Origin: Pneumocystis sp. 'macacae'
Lineage: Eukaryota; Ascomycota; Pneumocystomycetes; Pneumocystales; Pneumocystaceae
DNA: 64,000 nucleotides
Assembly: GCA_018127085.1 (NCBI GenBank)
Contig: CM030729.1
Location: 124,001-188,000, forward strand
Direction of reading: 5' to 3'
In this document: positions 16,301-34,743 of the stretch, piece after piece
How positions within the stretch are numbered: position 1 is the first letter of the stretch
Layout: every line of letters starts with the position of its first letter
Made by a program: the position numbers and the translations under genes
Notes under the pieces: model-generated
What the model saw: only the letters and a program-made list of their open reading frames with translations
What the model was told of the DNA's origin: nothing
The model's database searches: none

Positions 16301-17336
16301 AATGATTTTGAAAAACTTTATGAAAATGATCAGGTACGTTGTTATTATTATAAAAACGTATTTTTATGTAAAATAGCTTAATTTGCAAATGATTTCTGGA
16401 TCAGTTTTTCCGTACTATTCTGAATCACAAATAATTTTTCCTCCAACTTATAAATTTGATAATGGTACAAATAATTATAATACTTCGTAAGACGTTTCTA
16501 TAGTTCTATAACGTTATTTATAGAATTAGTGAGAAACAAAGAACACCATCGTGGACTGATCGTATACTTTATAAAGGTTCTAACGTAAGAAAAATATATA
16601 TGTTTTTACTTGCTAATAATTTTATTAAGTTGCGCCAATTGTCTTATAATTCATCTCCATTAACATTTTCTGATCATAAACCTGTATATGGTCATTTTGA
16701 AGCTTCTATTATGATTATAGATGAAGAGTCTAAAGAAAAGCTTAGAAAAGAAATATATAATTTTAGAAAATTAAAAATTGAACAATCCAATAACAATGAT
16801 ATTATAGATGATATGATTGATTTGAAAGATACGTGTCATTCAAAAAATGATAAAAAGAAATGTATGTTTTATTTTTTGTTTTTCATTGAAATTAATATTA
16901 TAATAGTTTCCTTTTTAAATGCTGATAAAAAAAAATGTTTAGAAAATAATATGTCTTTGAACACTGCTATTAAGAATCCATCGGCAGAATCCGTTTCTAG
17001 TGTTAAGAGCTCTTTAGGTTTTTTTCATAATAATGCCAAATCAGATAATAAAGATAAAAAGTTTTTATCTATGAAATCAAATGTAGAATTATATGCTGTT
17101 GAAAAGCCTCTGCTTCCTCCAAGGCCTAGGGTTTCGCCTATGCTATTAATGTATCATTTTTTATTGTTTTTATGACTAATAATAATAGGAACAAAACATC
17201 TTCATTAGATCAGACTTTTAATGTTGAATTTTCAGAAAAATTGTCGAAAATGTTTGACAATTCTGATGAAAAACAGTCTGAAATTCCTTCTAAATTTTCA
17301 GATATACACTTCAAAAGAAAAAAAAAGACAGAATAA
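13354..17336 (+). CDS. Synaptojanin-like phosphoinositide phosphatase (SAC + 5-phosphatase)
   Basis: This is a homologue of yeast Inp51/52/53, which removes phosphates from phosphoinositides in membrane traffic. The N-terminal half is a SAC domain ([22 protein letters not shown]; the CX5R motif NCLDCLDRTN, split by an intron at about 14896). The second half is an inositol 5-phosphatase: [57 protein letters not shown] and [10 protein letters not shown]. These are the usual catalytic blocks, so both activities look intact. The C-terminus is charged with a PLLPPRPR proline stretch, as in Inp52/53. At least a dozen short introns are needed. I cannot say which of the three yeast paralogues it matches best. 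Confidence 0.88.
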
Positions 17337-17821
17337 AACTATTATCAATGTAACATATACATAATGAACCTGAAATTCCTAAATAAAACATTTCTATCTT
17401 TCGTTAATTTTATAGACAGAAATTGTCTCCTAATGTCGAATAAATGGATCCCTTTTAATTGAAAACGTTAATACTTTATAATAAGTGCATAACTTTTTTT
17501 ATTTTTTTTTGAGATTTGTATATTTGATTTATGTTATTTTTTATAAATTTCATAATCATGGTTTCTGTCTTTTAAACTTGTACAATATAAAAATTAGATC
17601 TAAATTTACTCTTAATAAAATATTTAGATATATCTTTAATTTGTATATTTAATTACGATAAAATATGCACATTTTATTTTTTATTTAAAAGTTTGAGAAA
17701 CTTAACATAAACTGATAAATTATTAAATTATTAAATACTAATATTCTTTGTAAAAACGGTATTTTTTGTTTTATAGAAAAAAAGTTAAATTTAAACTAAT
17801 AATAGTTTTATAATAATCAAA
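17337..17821. other. AT-rich tandem spacer upstream of GFA1
   Basis: About 485 nt. Nothing coding was recognised. It should contain the 3' end of the phosphatase gene and the GFA1 promoter. Confidence 0.5.
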
Positions 17822-20330
<2,509 letters not shown>

Positions 20331-20494
20331 TAATCTATTTTTTTTTTATTTTGCCTATTTTACGACTCTTATTTGTTGTATATAAATATTTAATTTTTGT
20401 TTTATTTTTTATATTTTAAAATTTTATTAAGCTTTAAATGATTTTAGAAAAATTGATTCTATATTATATTTAATAATGATAATTATTTAAGAGT

Positions 20495-23263
20495 ATGGTA
20501 TTTGAAAAAAGTCTTAAGGATTTTATTCGTGGTCTTAGAGCAAATAAGAATCAAGAAAAAAAATATATTCAAAAAGCGATTCTTGAATGCAGATATGAAG
20601 TAAAATCTTTGGATTTTAACATAAAAACAATGGCAATTTTGAAGCTAGCATATGTAATTAAATATTTCTTTTTTTATACGTTTGATCGATCTTTTTAGCT
20701 GACTATGTTTGGTTATGATATGTCATGGACATCTTTTAATATTATAGAAGTTATGTCTTCTACTATTCTCTCTCAAAAAAGAATTGGTTATATGGCGTCT
20801 TGTCTTTCATTTCATAAAGATACTGATGTGTTGATGCTATGTACTAATCTTATTAAAAAAGTAAGTATAACATATATTTAATTTTATTTAAATATTTAGG
20901 ATCTTATGTCTTCTAATTATATTGATATTGGGATTGCTATTAATGCTTTGTCAGAAATTGCTACTCCAGAGCTTTCTTGTGATTTATTGTATGATTTATG
21001 TGCTATCATGAATCATTCGAATCCATATATTAGGAAAAGAGTTGTTTTGGTGATGTATAGGATATTTTTACAATATCCGGATGCATTAAGAACTACATTT
21101 CAAAAAATTTGTGAAAAACTAGAGGATACAGATGAATGTAGGCTTCTTTTAGTTTCTAGAAAATTTAATGTTTGAAATAGCGGTTGTATCTGCTACTATT
21201 AATGTTATATGTGAACTTTCTATGAAGAATCCTAAAAATTATTTACAGTTGGCACCTATTCTTTATAACTTGTTAAAAACAACTTCTAATAATTGGATAC
21301 TTATGAAATTAATTAAAATAGTATGTAATTAATACATTAATATTTTTAACTAATTTTAGTTTTCATCTATGATACCTTTGGAACCGAGGTTAATTAAGAA
21401 ACTTCTTCCTTTTTTGACAACGCTTATTCAAAATACATCAGCTATGTCTCTTAGGTATGAATGTATGAATATTATAATATTTGGGAATTTTCTAAAAAAT
21501 GGTTCTAATTCTGATTTCACTAACTTGTTTGTCTCTAAATTAAGAACATTTTTTCAAAATACTGATCACAATTGTAATTTCCATTATTATTATTATCTTA
21601 TTTTGCTAAAATTTAAAGTAAAATATATCGGGTTATCGATTTTGTCTAAGGTTATGGTTAATCATCCTGCATTAGTATTAGAGTTTGAGGATATTATTTT
21701 GGAATATCTTGATGATAATGATATAGATATACGACTACAATCTTTGAACTTAATAGAATGTTTAGTTAATAAGGAGAATCTTTTAGAAATTGTAAAATAT
21801 TTAATGGCTCAATTATTGTTGCCATTTGATTCATTGCCTAAATATTATCGTAGCTGCGTAGTAGAGAAGATTGTGTTGATCTCATCGAAAGATTCTTATA
21901 TTAATATTTCAGATTTTGATTGGTATATATCAGTATTAGCTAAATTAGTAAAGATTTCAAAAGTAAACGTATATGAAATATTGGGCACTGAAATGCGAAA
22001 TGTAAGTGTAAGGGTTGTATCTTCAAGGCCATATGCTGTAACCGTTTTTTCTAAACTCCTTTGTGATACGGATTTGATTGATAGTATTTATGATTCAGAA
22101 AGTAATATTGGTATTTTGTCATATGTTGCTTGGATAGTAGGCGAATATTCAAGGTAATTGCTACTTAGATTATTTTTTGTGCTCAAAATGTTTTTAGTTT
22201 ATTAGATTCTTATCATGAAGTCCTTGAAAACATGCTTCAACCTAGCGTTTTGAATTTTCCTTCAAGTATTAAAAAAATTTATATTCAGGCTATACCAAAA
22301 ATTTTTGTAAATTGGATGCTTAAACAGAACATATATTGGGATATGGAAAAAAAGATTGAGTCTCTGGTATGGATTCAAAAAATTTTTTTTTCTTTAGATA
22401 AACTTTCTACTTCTAATGATTTAGAAGTTTCACAACGTGCAATAGAATTTAGAGAAGTTTTTAGGATTACGCATTCTATTGTTGAATCTTTTAATTCTAA
22501 TTTAAATTTCGATGATACCAATGGATCTTTAAATAGTTTTTCTAGTACGTCTTATTTAATATCTTTTTTTACAGAATTTTTATTTCAAATGTTTTCTGAT
22601 AGTCTTAATCCTGTTTCATTGAAGGCACAGAAAAAGATTCCTTTATTGGAAGATATAAATTTGGATGATTGGATATATTCACCGCCAAGTTTGCGTTCTA
22701 ATTATGATTCTATATTTATTGATGATAAGTTGCTAATTCGAAAAAATATAGAGAATGTTAAAAAAAGCGAAAGGTTTCGTGATGATCCATTTTATATATC
22801 TGGAGATGGAGATATGTTGCCTTGCTCATTTATTCCTTTAGAAGACAAAAATGAAACTGATGTTCCTATTGTTAGATTAGATATATCGAGTATTTTTCAA
22901 AGGAGTAATATTTTTTGTTAACATATTAATTTTGGTTAATAAAATTTAGGAAAAAAAGTTAAACAGAAAAATATTCATGAAAATATTGTTTCAAAATCTG
23001 TGAACATTATTCCTGATGAGATACCTGATAATGTAATAATATCGGATAGCGAAGATGATAATACCAGTTATTTGTTGTCTACTAAATCTTCAAAAAGTAT
23101 CTTTCAAATAGATAGCACTGCTTTACAAAAATTTAATATAAATGAAGATGAAAATAATATAGAGCTTCTAAACAAGATAGAAGAGATTAAAAAAAGTTTA
23201 AATAGTTCAAGAATTCGTGAAAATAAAAAAAAAAATAAGAATAAAAAAAGGGATAAAGAATAA
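20495..23263 (+). CDS. APL5: AP-3 complex subunit delta
   Basis: This is the large subunit of the AP-3 adaptor, which sorts cargo from Golgi/endosome to the vacuole. It begins FEKSLKDFIRGLRANK, then LTMFGYDMSWTSFNIIEVMSS, KRIGYMASCLSFH, TDVLMLCTNLIKKDL, NPYIRKRVVLVMYRIFLQYP and a long HEAT-like trunk (PLEPRLIKKLLPFL, TSAMSLRYECMNIII). The order of motifs is that of AP-3 delta, and DMSWTSFNIIEVMSS is specific to it. The C-terminal part is a charged hinge rich in Asn/Ser/Lys, ending KKNKNKKRDKE. An ear domain is not obvious. A few in-frame codons (DTKALDKLLRMLK) at 23299-23340 look protein-like, but no GT donor joins them. Confidence 0.9.
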
Positions 23264-23450
23264 AACGATAAATAATAATTATTTTTGATTGTATTTAGGA
23301 TACTAAAGCATTAGATAAGTTATTGAGGATGTTAAAATAATACTTATGTGCTAATTGTAAACAATGTATTTAATGTTTATTTATATAATTATAAGCAATT
23401 TTGAATCTATTATTTATACTATATTGTTATATTTTATTTATATATGGAAA

Positions 23451-24031
23451 CTAATTATATGAGAGCGTAGCTTTTTCAAAGTTTGCTGATAAACTTGCTT
23501 TTACATTATCAAAAATTATCTAACATTATTAATTTCTTAAAATAATATGTTACCAATACTTCTATTGCTTCTACTTCTTTTATAAGCATATCTTCATTCT
23601 CCTTTTTGCGTTTAAGGAGCTGTTTTAATTGATCTATTTTTTGAAAGTTCTGTTTAGCTCTATACATTTTTAATTTTATAATTAGTTAAATGTTAATTTA
23701 TTTTACATTTTTGTTTTATTTTTTGTTATAATTGATTTTAATTGTTTCTCAACTAAATTTATGTCCTTTAGATATAACGATTGAATTTCGTTGTGTTTTC
23801 TTTTTCTTCTTTCATGAGATTTATCTAAAATAATGTTAGTTTGAAATGTTAGAAAATATATTTATATATTACTTTTAAATTTTGTAATTATTGTTTCAAA
23901 TGAAAAAAAACTATAAATGAATTAGTATTCTATAAACTATCCTTTTTTTGTAATTACTCCTCATTATTAGAATTTTTAGAAGATGGTGAAGATGATATTT
24001 CATTTTTTTGAAAGCTATTTTTTATACTCAT
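23451..24031 (-). CDS. Small coiled-coil protein of unknown function (four exons)
   Basis: I do not recognise this protein. Four exons with good GT-AG borders join into one open frame of roughly 115 residues. It has MSIKNSFQKNE and a serine/asparagine-rich start, then KSHERRKRKHNEIQSLYLKD, VEKQLKSIITKNK, QNFQKIDQLKQLLKRKKE, EDMLIKEVEAIEVL and a C-terminal VKASLSANFEKATL. Heptad-like hydrophobic spacing suggests a long helix or coiled coil. The frame stays open across three independent junctions, including a 35-nt last intron, which argues that it is real. The protein could be a small subunit of a kinetochore, tethering or chromatin complex; no assignment is made. It is convergent with APL5 and divergent from the G-patch gene. 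Confidence 0.55.
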
Positions 24032-24330
24032 TTAAAGCAAAAATGTAGATTAAAAGCAAAGAATTCTGGTGAAATATAATCTTTAAAAAACTAGAAATCT
24101 TTTTCCACTTGAATAAATAACAAGAGTGTTATATTTTTGTTATATATATTCAACCTGTATTGTAAAGCAAATAGATTTTATAATAGAGTTATAATAAGAT
24201 AAATATAAAAAATTTATATTTTTATACTTAGATAAATGCTTTATAAAATATAGGACTTAGTTAAAAGATTTGATTACAGATAAATAAGATTTAGTTTTTT
24301 TTGGTACGATCAACATTAAAAATTCAAAAA

Positions 24331-24803
24331 ATGGGTTTAGCTACTGCAAAAAATAAGCAAAGAATAGGGAAAGATCCTAGAAATATGACATGGGTAAAAG
24401 GTTTCTATTTTGTTTTTTAAAATTTTATTTATGTCTTATGTTTTTTTCAGATAGAAATAGATTTGGTTTTAAGTTCCTTTCATCTTATGGATGGGTACCT
24501 GGATTGGGTCTTGGGAAGAATAATCATGGAAAAATAGAAAATTCTTCTATTTTTTATGGAGAAAAACGATTTGCTTCTGATGTTTTTTTATCATCGACTC
24601 ATTTGAATGATTTAAATGAGATATTTGGACGTCTAAATAATTCGAATTCCCAGCATGAGGACTTTAACAAATATAACTTTGTTGTTTTTAAAAAATCTCA
24701 CATAAAATCTCTTGGAGATGGTCTTTCAAAAAGATTTGTTCAAGGAGAATTTTATAAAACAGATTTTAATAAATATTCAAAGAGTAACGAAAAGAAAAAA
24801 TAA
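24331..24803 (+). CDS. PXR1: G-patch protein, Pxr1/Gno1 (PinX1)-like
   Basis: In yeast, Pxr1 activates the Prp43 helicase in rRNA/snoRNA processing; the animal relative PinX1 also binds telomerase. The start MGLATAKNKQRIGKDPRNMTW is the family N-terminus. One intron (from about 24401 to the acceptor before DRNRFGF) leads into a G-patch, FGFKFLSSYGWVPGLGLGK. The rest is short, and the gene ends in SKSNEKKK. At about 140 residues it is roughly half the length of yeast Pxr1, so the basic C-terminal half is reduced, or a further exon was missed. Confidence 0.8.
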
Positions 24804-25325
24804 TGAATTTACTGGATTCTCAGATGTATCTAAAACAAGCTACAGGTTAGAAAATATGCAAAATGTTTTAGAAAGGATGAATATGTGATGTTAAAGATAT
24901 TTAATAGAAGAAAATGAAAAAATGTAAAAAGGTTAGAATGTGAGAGTAATTATACTTTAGAACTAATTCTATTTTACTTGATTGGATTTAAATTTGAACC
25001 TGTTTAGTTTTCTATATTTAACATACTCATGTTTTTATTAAATGTATTTAAAATAACAGTATAATATTATATACATATATAAGGTTTTATAAATTGTTTT
25101 TAATGAAATGTTTTTTAAAAAGAATTTAGAATAAAAAAAGATTTTCTAATAGTTTTAAGGAAATTATTTCTGAAAATTTGGTATTTTTATAGTATTGTTT
25201 TGAACAAGGTTTGAAATTTTTATTGTAAATGAATATTATATAAAATTGACTAGTATAATGAAGAGAAAACTGGTATGGATATTTTCTAATATAAGTAAAA
25301 CAGTTTTTAGTATTCTTAATATTTT
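24804..25325. other. Convergent AT-rich spacer
   Basis: About 520 nt between the PXR1 stop and the kinase stop. No coding exon or RNA gene was recognised. It should hold the two 3' ends. Confidence 0.5.
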
Positions 25326-27492
<2,167 letters not shown>

Positions 27493-28285
27493 CTAGAATA
27501 GATTAGGTATTTCTATAAAAACTATAATAAGCTTATCCCATTCTAATATTTATAAGTAAATGTATTTTTTACAATAGAAAAATTAATGAAAATTTTAAAT
27601 AAATATTTACTTTTCTCTTTAAATACTCTTTAGTATACTTTATGGTGAATTATTGTATATGAATGTTAATTTGTTTTAATTTTGGATTTTAATTTAATTA
27701 TATCAGGGGGATCCGTTATTCTGTTATAACCCCTCGATGTTTTGGTCTATCGGTTTGATAAAGGTTTATTGTTGATATGAAAATAATTAGAAAATAGTTT
27801 AATGTAGATTTTACATAAAGAAGGTTTTATTATTGGCTAAATTATTTCATGTATAATCTTGTCTTTAAATAAGGATATATGAGTTGAAAAAGCATTAAAA
27901 GGCAATTATTTTTCCAAAAAATGCAAAAACAATTAAGTTCTTATAATGAAATATGATAGCTTATTAGCATTAAATATTAATAAATTTCATAGTAAATGAT
28001 GTTCGGAATTCAAATTATACAAAAATTTGTATTTTTATCTTTAATTTTAATAATTTATTTATTCAGTTTTTATTTATATAGTATTATTTGAATAATTTAA
28101 ATAGAATATAATAGAATATTTACAGTAAATTTTTATAAAAAATAATGATCTATATAAAAGATTTTGTTAGCACTAGGAAGCAAATTTTGGATAGGGATAT
28201 TCTTAATGATTTTTATAAAATTTAAAAAAAAGATGAAAAAACTATTTGAAAATATTGTTAATATATTGTAAGTATTATTTGGATG
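27493..28285. other. Spacer between the kinase 5' end and the ERG11 stop, with a GC-rich element
   Basis: About 790 nt that should include the kinase's first exon and promoter and the ERG11 3' end. Most is A/T, but 27701-27760 is a sharply richer patch with two possible hairpins (see findings). Every ATG I checked on the minus strand here runs straight into a stop or has no usable GT donor. Confidence 0.45.
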
Positions 28286-30083
<1,798 letters not shown>

Positions 30084-30296
30084 ACTGATTCTGTATAAGA
30101 ATAATGTAAAAAATAGTTTAATGAAAAAGTTTAATTTTGTTAAATTGAGTTCTAAATAGTGATTTTTCGAATTGGGATCGATGAAAAATATTTTTATGCA
30201 TTTTATTGATTCTTAAATATTAGAAAGTAATTCAAAATATTTGTTAGTTGATGTTTTTTATTGTAATTTTACCAGATATAGAGTATTCTTAAAAAT

Positions 30297-30788
30297 ATGG
30301 ATGTTCCTAATGTATCACTTTATTGTAGAAATTTAAATGATAAGATCAAAAAAGAAGGTCTGTTAAGAGAAAATGTTTTAGTGAATATTGATACTCTTTG
30401 CAGATTTAAGACTGTCGCTTTACTGTTTGTTTAGTTTTTATGGTCCTGTTTTAGATATTGTTGCGTTAAAAACTATGAAAATGAGAGGTCAAGCTCATAT
30501 TGTTTTTCGAGATGTTGCATCTGCTACTGCTGCTATGAGAGCATTACAAGGATTTATTTTTTTTGGAAAAGAAATGGTATGTTTTTATAAATTATATAAT
30601 TGTATTTTTTTACTTTGACATAGAAAATTGAGTATGCAAGACGAAAGTCAAATGCAATAGCAAAGCTTGACGGGACTTTTAAGATGCCTATTCCAGAACT
30701 AGATAAGGATTTAAGGATATCTGCAGTGGGAGGAGGAATGATAGCTGGAACAAAAAGATCAAGAGAAGATGATGATGTCAATAGTTAG
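30297..30788 (+). CDS. MSL1: U1A/U2B''-type snRNP protein (Msl1-like), single RRM
   Basis: This is an RRM protein of the U2 (or U1) snRNP. Three exons (30297-30357, 30404-30576, 30624-30788) give 132 residues. RNP-like motifs are VSLYCRNLNDKI, LYCLFSFYGPVLDI, MKMRGQAHIVF and SATAAMRALQG, followed by EYARRKSNAIAKLDGTF, the typical tail of the first U1A/U2B'' RRM. Human U1A and U2B'' have a second RRM; this protein ends soon after the first with a charged KRSREDDD tail, as yeast Msl1 does. That favours U2B''. Confidence 0.88.
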
Positions 30789-31518
30789 TTTCTATATTTT
30801 AATACTGGTTTAATTTATGCAATATATTCTGTTTTTTTAATTTGCTAGGAGTAACAAAATATGATTTAAATATGATGTTTTTGGTCGAATCTTTAGTTTT
30901 TTACTTATGTTTTTTTGTATGTTTTTTATAATATAGTAAAGATTTGCAGAATAAGATGAATATGTTAAAATTATGTATTATTTCTATAGTACTGTTTTTT
31001 GAAATATTGATTTATATAATATTTAAGAATTTGATGAATTTGCCATTAATGGTTAGAAGGGATGAGAAGCAATACAAGATAAGATTTTGGATAAATAGTG
31101 TGATATTTTAAAGTTTTTATAATTATTTTAATTTTCAAATCTAATATAAAAATTAAAACTTAAATTGTTTAATCTAAAAAATAAAAGTATTAGTATTACT
31201 AATCTGAAAGATTTCGTTTTGTATTTTCAAAACAATGATCTTTTTTTTATAATAATATTTTTATAAATTTGTGTTAATCTTCATTATTAATTTTACTGAA
31301 AAAGTATTTTAAGTATTAATTTATTTCTAATTAATTTTCATTTTGTTGATCTTTTTTTTCAAAACTAGAACAGATGCTATAAATATCTTTTTGTATTAGA
31401 ATATATTTTGTATTTTAGTTTTATAATGTTTGCTAGTATCTCGGGAACGACAATTGATATTAAACGTTAGACTTTAATTCTGTCTTAAACGAATATATTA
31501 AGAATTAGAAAATTAAAA
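30789..31518. other. Spacer with a possible 51-codon ORF
   Basis: About 730 nt between MSL1 and ARPC1. Most is A/T with no recognisable element. A short frame at 30956-31111 could encode a one-helix membrane peptide and is listed separately. Confidence 0.4.
30956..31111 (+). CDS. Possible 51-residue membrane peptide
   Basis: The short frame begins MNMLKL, has a hydrophobic run (CIISIVLFFEILIYIIF) long enough for one membrane helix, and then a basic stretch (MVRRDEKQYKIRFW). No family is recognised. In DNA this AT-rich, chance frames rich in Ile, Phe, Asn and Lys are common, so the call is weak. In its favour are the mixed polar second half and its isolation from other genes. Confidence 0.15.
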   Translation: MNMLKLCIISIVLFFEILIYIIFKNLMNLPLMVRRDEKQYKIRFWINSVIF

Positions 31519-33057
31519 ATGATTAATACTGGAACAAATGTGTTGCAGTTTGGAGCTCCAATTAGTGCTCATGCTTTTAATGAACAGAGAAATCGTATTT
31601 TATTATTATTATTAGCAAAATGCAGTTAATCGAGTAGAGGTAGTATTAAGTTCTAGCAATTGTGTCGAAATATACGAATCAAAAAATACTGGGTTTGAAT
31701 TTAAGGATTCTCTTATAGGTGTATGTTATTTTAGTTTTAGTATATAATTATTTTAATGTAAAATAGCATGATAAATTAGTAACAAGTCTAGATTGGGCAC
31801 CTCGTACAAATAAAATTGTAACATGCTCTCAGGATAGGTATATATGAACTTTCTTCAATTCAATTTTTGAAATTTTTTTAAGAAATGCTTATGTTTGGAA
31901 TCTTTCACAAGATGGATCTTGGAAACCAACTCTTGTGCTTTTAAGAATTAATCGTGCAGCTACATGTGTCCGTTGGTCCCCAAATGAAGACAAATTTGCT
32001 GTTGCTAGTGGTGCTAAAGTTATATCTGTGTGTTATTTTGAGGAACAAAATGATTGGTGGGTTAGTAAGCATATAAAAAAGCCCATTCGTAGTACAGTTT
32101 TGTCTGTAGATTGGCATCCTGCAAATGTTCTTCTTGCTTCTGGTTCAGTTGATATGAAGGTTAAAGAAGTTATTTTTATTTAAGTTATGATCTGATTTTC
32201 AGGCTTGGGTTTTTTCAGCATATATTAAAGATATAGATCAAAAGCCTGAGCCTACAGTTTGGGGAAGTCGACTTCCATTTAATGCAGTATGTGGGGAATT
32301 TTTGAGTGCTACTGGAGGATGGGTTTATGAAGCTAAGTAATGATTTCTTCATTTATTTTAAATATTTTGATTTTTCATTTAGATTTTCTCCGTCTGGAAA
32401 CGTTTTGGCTTTTACTGGTTTTTTTGCATATAGTTTGTTTTTTTCTTATTGAATTTAGCTCATTCGTCATCTATTACGGTAGTTTATCCTAGCGGCGATG
32501 AGAATCCTCCTATTATTTTTACAGTAAATTTATCTCAGTTGCCTTATGTAACTTTAGTATGGATTAATGAATTTGAAATTATTTTTGCTGGCTATAGTTG
32601 TCAATTGGCATGTTTTCGAGGAGATATCAATGGATGGTTTGTTTTTAATTTTTATTTATCATGATTATGCTAATTATATAGGAAATTTGTTAGAGAAATA
32701 CATAGTTCACGACCTAAAATTCAAGGCGATGATTCTGAAAATTATAAATTTAATACTTTGAAAAATTCATTTAGAGATATGGATTGTATGTATATTAGAG
32801 TAGTTAAATTTTTAAATTAATTAAATTTAGTAAAAGGAAATTCTGAAGATATGTCTTTGTCTACAATACATCAAAACACTATTACGTATGTTTATATGTT
32901 TTATGATATTTTTTAAAAGGATTCTAGACAATTATCTATTTATCAGAAAAATGAAACTTCAACTATCTTAACTAGTTCAGGAATAGATGGGTATGTTTTT
33001 GTTTTGTTTTTGATAACATTTTTAATTTTTAGAAAACTTGTTATTTGGAGACTCTAA
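31519..33057 (+). CDS. ARC40: Arp2/3 complex subunit 1 (ARPC1), WD40
   Basis: This is the beta-propeller subunit of the actin-nucleating Arp2/3 complex. It starts [24 protein letters not shown], then [72 protein letters not shown] and [19 protein letters not shown]. The last repeat, built over several small exons, reads IHQNTITQLSIY, then SSGIDGKLVIWRL, stop at 33057. The order and spacing are those of ARPC1. At least nine short introns are needed. Near 32880-32955 the acceptor before QLSIY is the one after TTCT, since the earlier AG gives a stop. Confidence 0.92.
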
Positions 33058-33618
33058 AGGCCATTTGCAATACATTTGATTTTTTAAATATAGTTGTTTC
33101 AAGTTTTAAGGAAATATTATTTGTATTTTTTTAAAAAAATAAAATATTCATTTTTTATAAATGTCTATTTTTTATATTTGTATAAATCATGCTAGATTTT
33201 AATAAATATTTTCGATGAAACGTTTTAACTGTTTGTATGTATATTCTGTATAAAATAGAATAACATAAAATATTAAATTTTTTAGCTTTTATTTTTTACT
33301 TGAAATTATGTCTTGTATTTCATAATTTAGTAGTAGAATCTTTAGGATTAAAATAATATTTATTAAAAATAAAAAAACATACTTTCAAATATATTTACTG
33401 ATTGAGCGTATCTTTTATTTTTGCATATATCTTTAAAATTTGGTTTTAAAGTACATGAGCAAATATTGTTTTATAGCAGCTAATTTGACACGTATATTTA
33501 GATTAATTTCGAATTTGACTAAGAAAAATTAAAATTAAATATAAATAAGTTTACAATAAAATTATATAATAATACAATGTTATATGTTTTATTTTATATA
33601 AATTTCAAATTTTAATAT
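33058..33618. other. Convergent AT-rich spacer
   Basis: About 560 nt between the ARPC1 and EMC2 stop codons. I see only A/T-rich sequence and no coding exon or RNA gene. Confidence 0.5.
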
Positions 33619-34743
33619 CTAAGATTCAATAAGATTTTTAATGAATTTTTGCACATTTTTTTCGTTAATAGGTGGTTTTCCTTCATGTAAAAATTTTTTC
33701 AACATTTTCGAAGACATATTATCCAAAGATTTAACTTTTTTTAATTTAAGAGGTTTTTCTTCTAAAAGATTTGTCCCATTATTTATTTTTTTATTACTAT
33801 TCCAAAAAGAAGATGGTTGTTTTAAAAGAGATATACAACACTAATATAAAATAAAATAAAATTATATAAATAACATGAGTTTTACTTGTTTCAGTCCACA
33901 AAATCCTTGTAAAAAGTCATTATAAAGTTCAATAGATCTAAGATATTCTTTTGTAGCTATATGAAGTAAATCAGGTTTAGTGAATGATTGTATGTATAAA
34001 ACTAATGCATAACGAGCATGAATTAAATGCGAAAATGGTTGTAATAACAACAACTCTGAATAACAAAATGAAGCCTTTTTATACCTATTACAATTAAATA
34101 ATGATTATTAATTTAAATTAGTGTTTACAAATGAAATGAAAAATAAATATCAGCTAGCTCTGCCCATGCTTCTGCATCTAAATACCATATGTCTAAAAAC
34201 TTTACTAGTTCATTTACTGCTTCTTCTGTTCTCCCTAATGACCGAAGTAAAGCTATTCGGCGTTTCGAAATAGGCTACATAAAAGTAATTTAGAAAATAT
34301 AAATGAAATATAAATTTACAATATTTGATTCATCCATAGAAAGAATATCAGCATAATATTTAAGTGCTTCTGACGTATTTCCTATTGCTTCTAAATACAA
34401 TCCTTTAAGAACGATGACAGATATAGATGTAGGAAATTTTTTTAAAAGTTTTGTAAGACATTGCTATATTAATTATATGTTTGTTTTAAAATACTTTTAA
34501 CAATAGTACGTTTGCTAATTCATCATCACCCACTTCTAAAGCCGCTAGAAATGTTTGTTCGTATATTTCCCAAACTACATTGTCAAAAAAGAACCGATTT
34601 ATAATAGGTTTAAATTTACTTTCATCTCCAAACAAATTATAGTTATTTGATAGTATTATAGGTTTTGATAATTTCAAAACTTTTTCTGGGCATGAAGTAT
34701 TTATTGAACGTAATTTTTTTAAAGCCTCTATACTGTTACGCAT
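33619..34743 (-). CDS. EMC2: ER membrane protein complex subunit 2 (EMC2), TPR protein
   Basis: EMC2 is the cytosolic TPR subunit of the EMC insertase for membrane proteins. The first exon reads VVWEIYEQTFLAALEVGDDELANVLL, matching the start of the EMC2 solenoid. Later exons have LKKFPTSISVIVLKGLYLEAIG, SEALKYYADIL, SKRRIALLRSLGRTEEAVNEL and LDIWYLDAEAWAELADIYF. These are followed by YKKASFCYSELLLLQPFSHLIHARYA and YLRSIELYNDFLQGFCGL. The motif AWAELADIY and the next repeat are diagnostic. The C-terminal exon (HEGKPPINEKNVQKFIKNLIES) is charged. It is divergent from UTP13 across a long AT-rich spacer. Confidence 0.9.
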
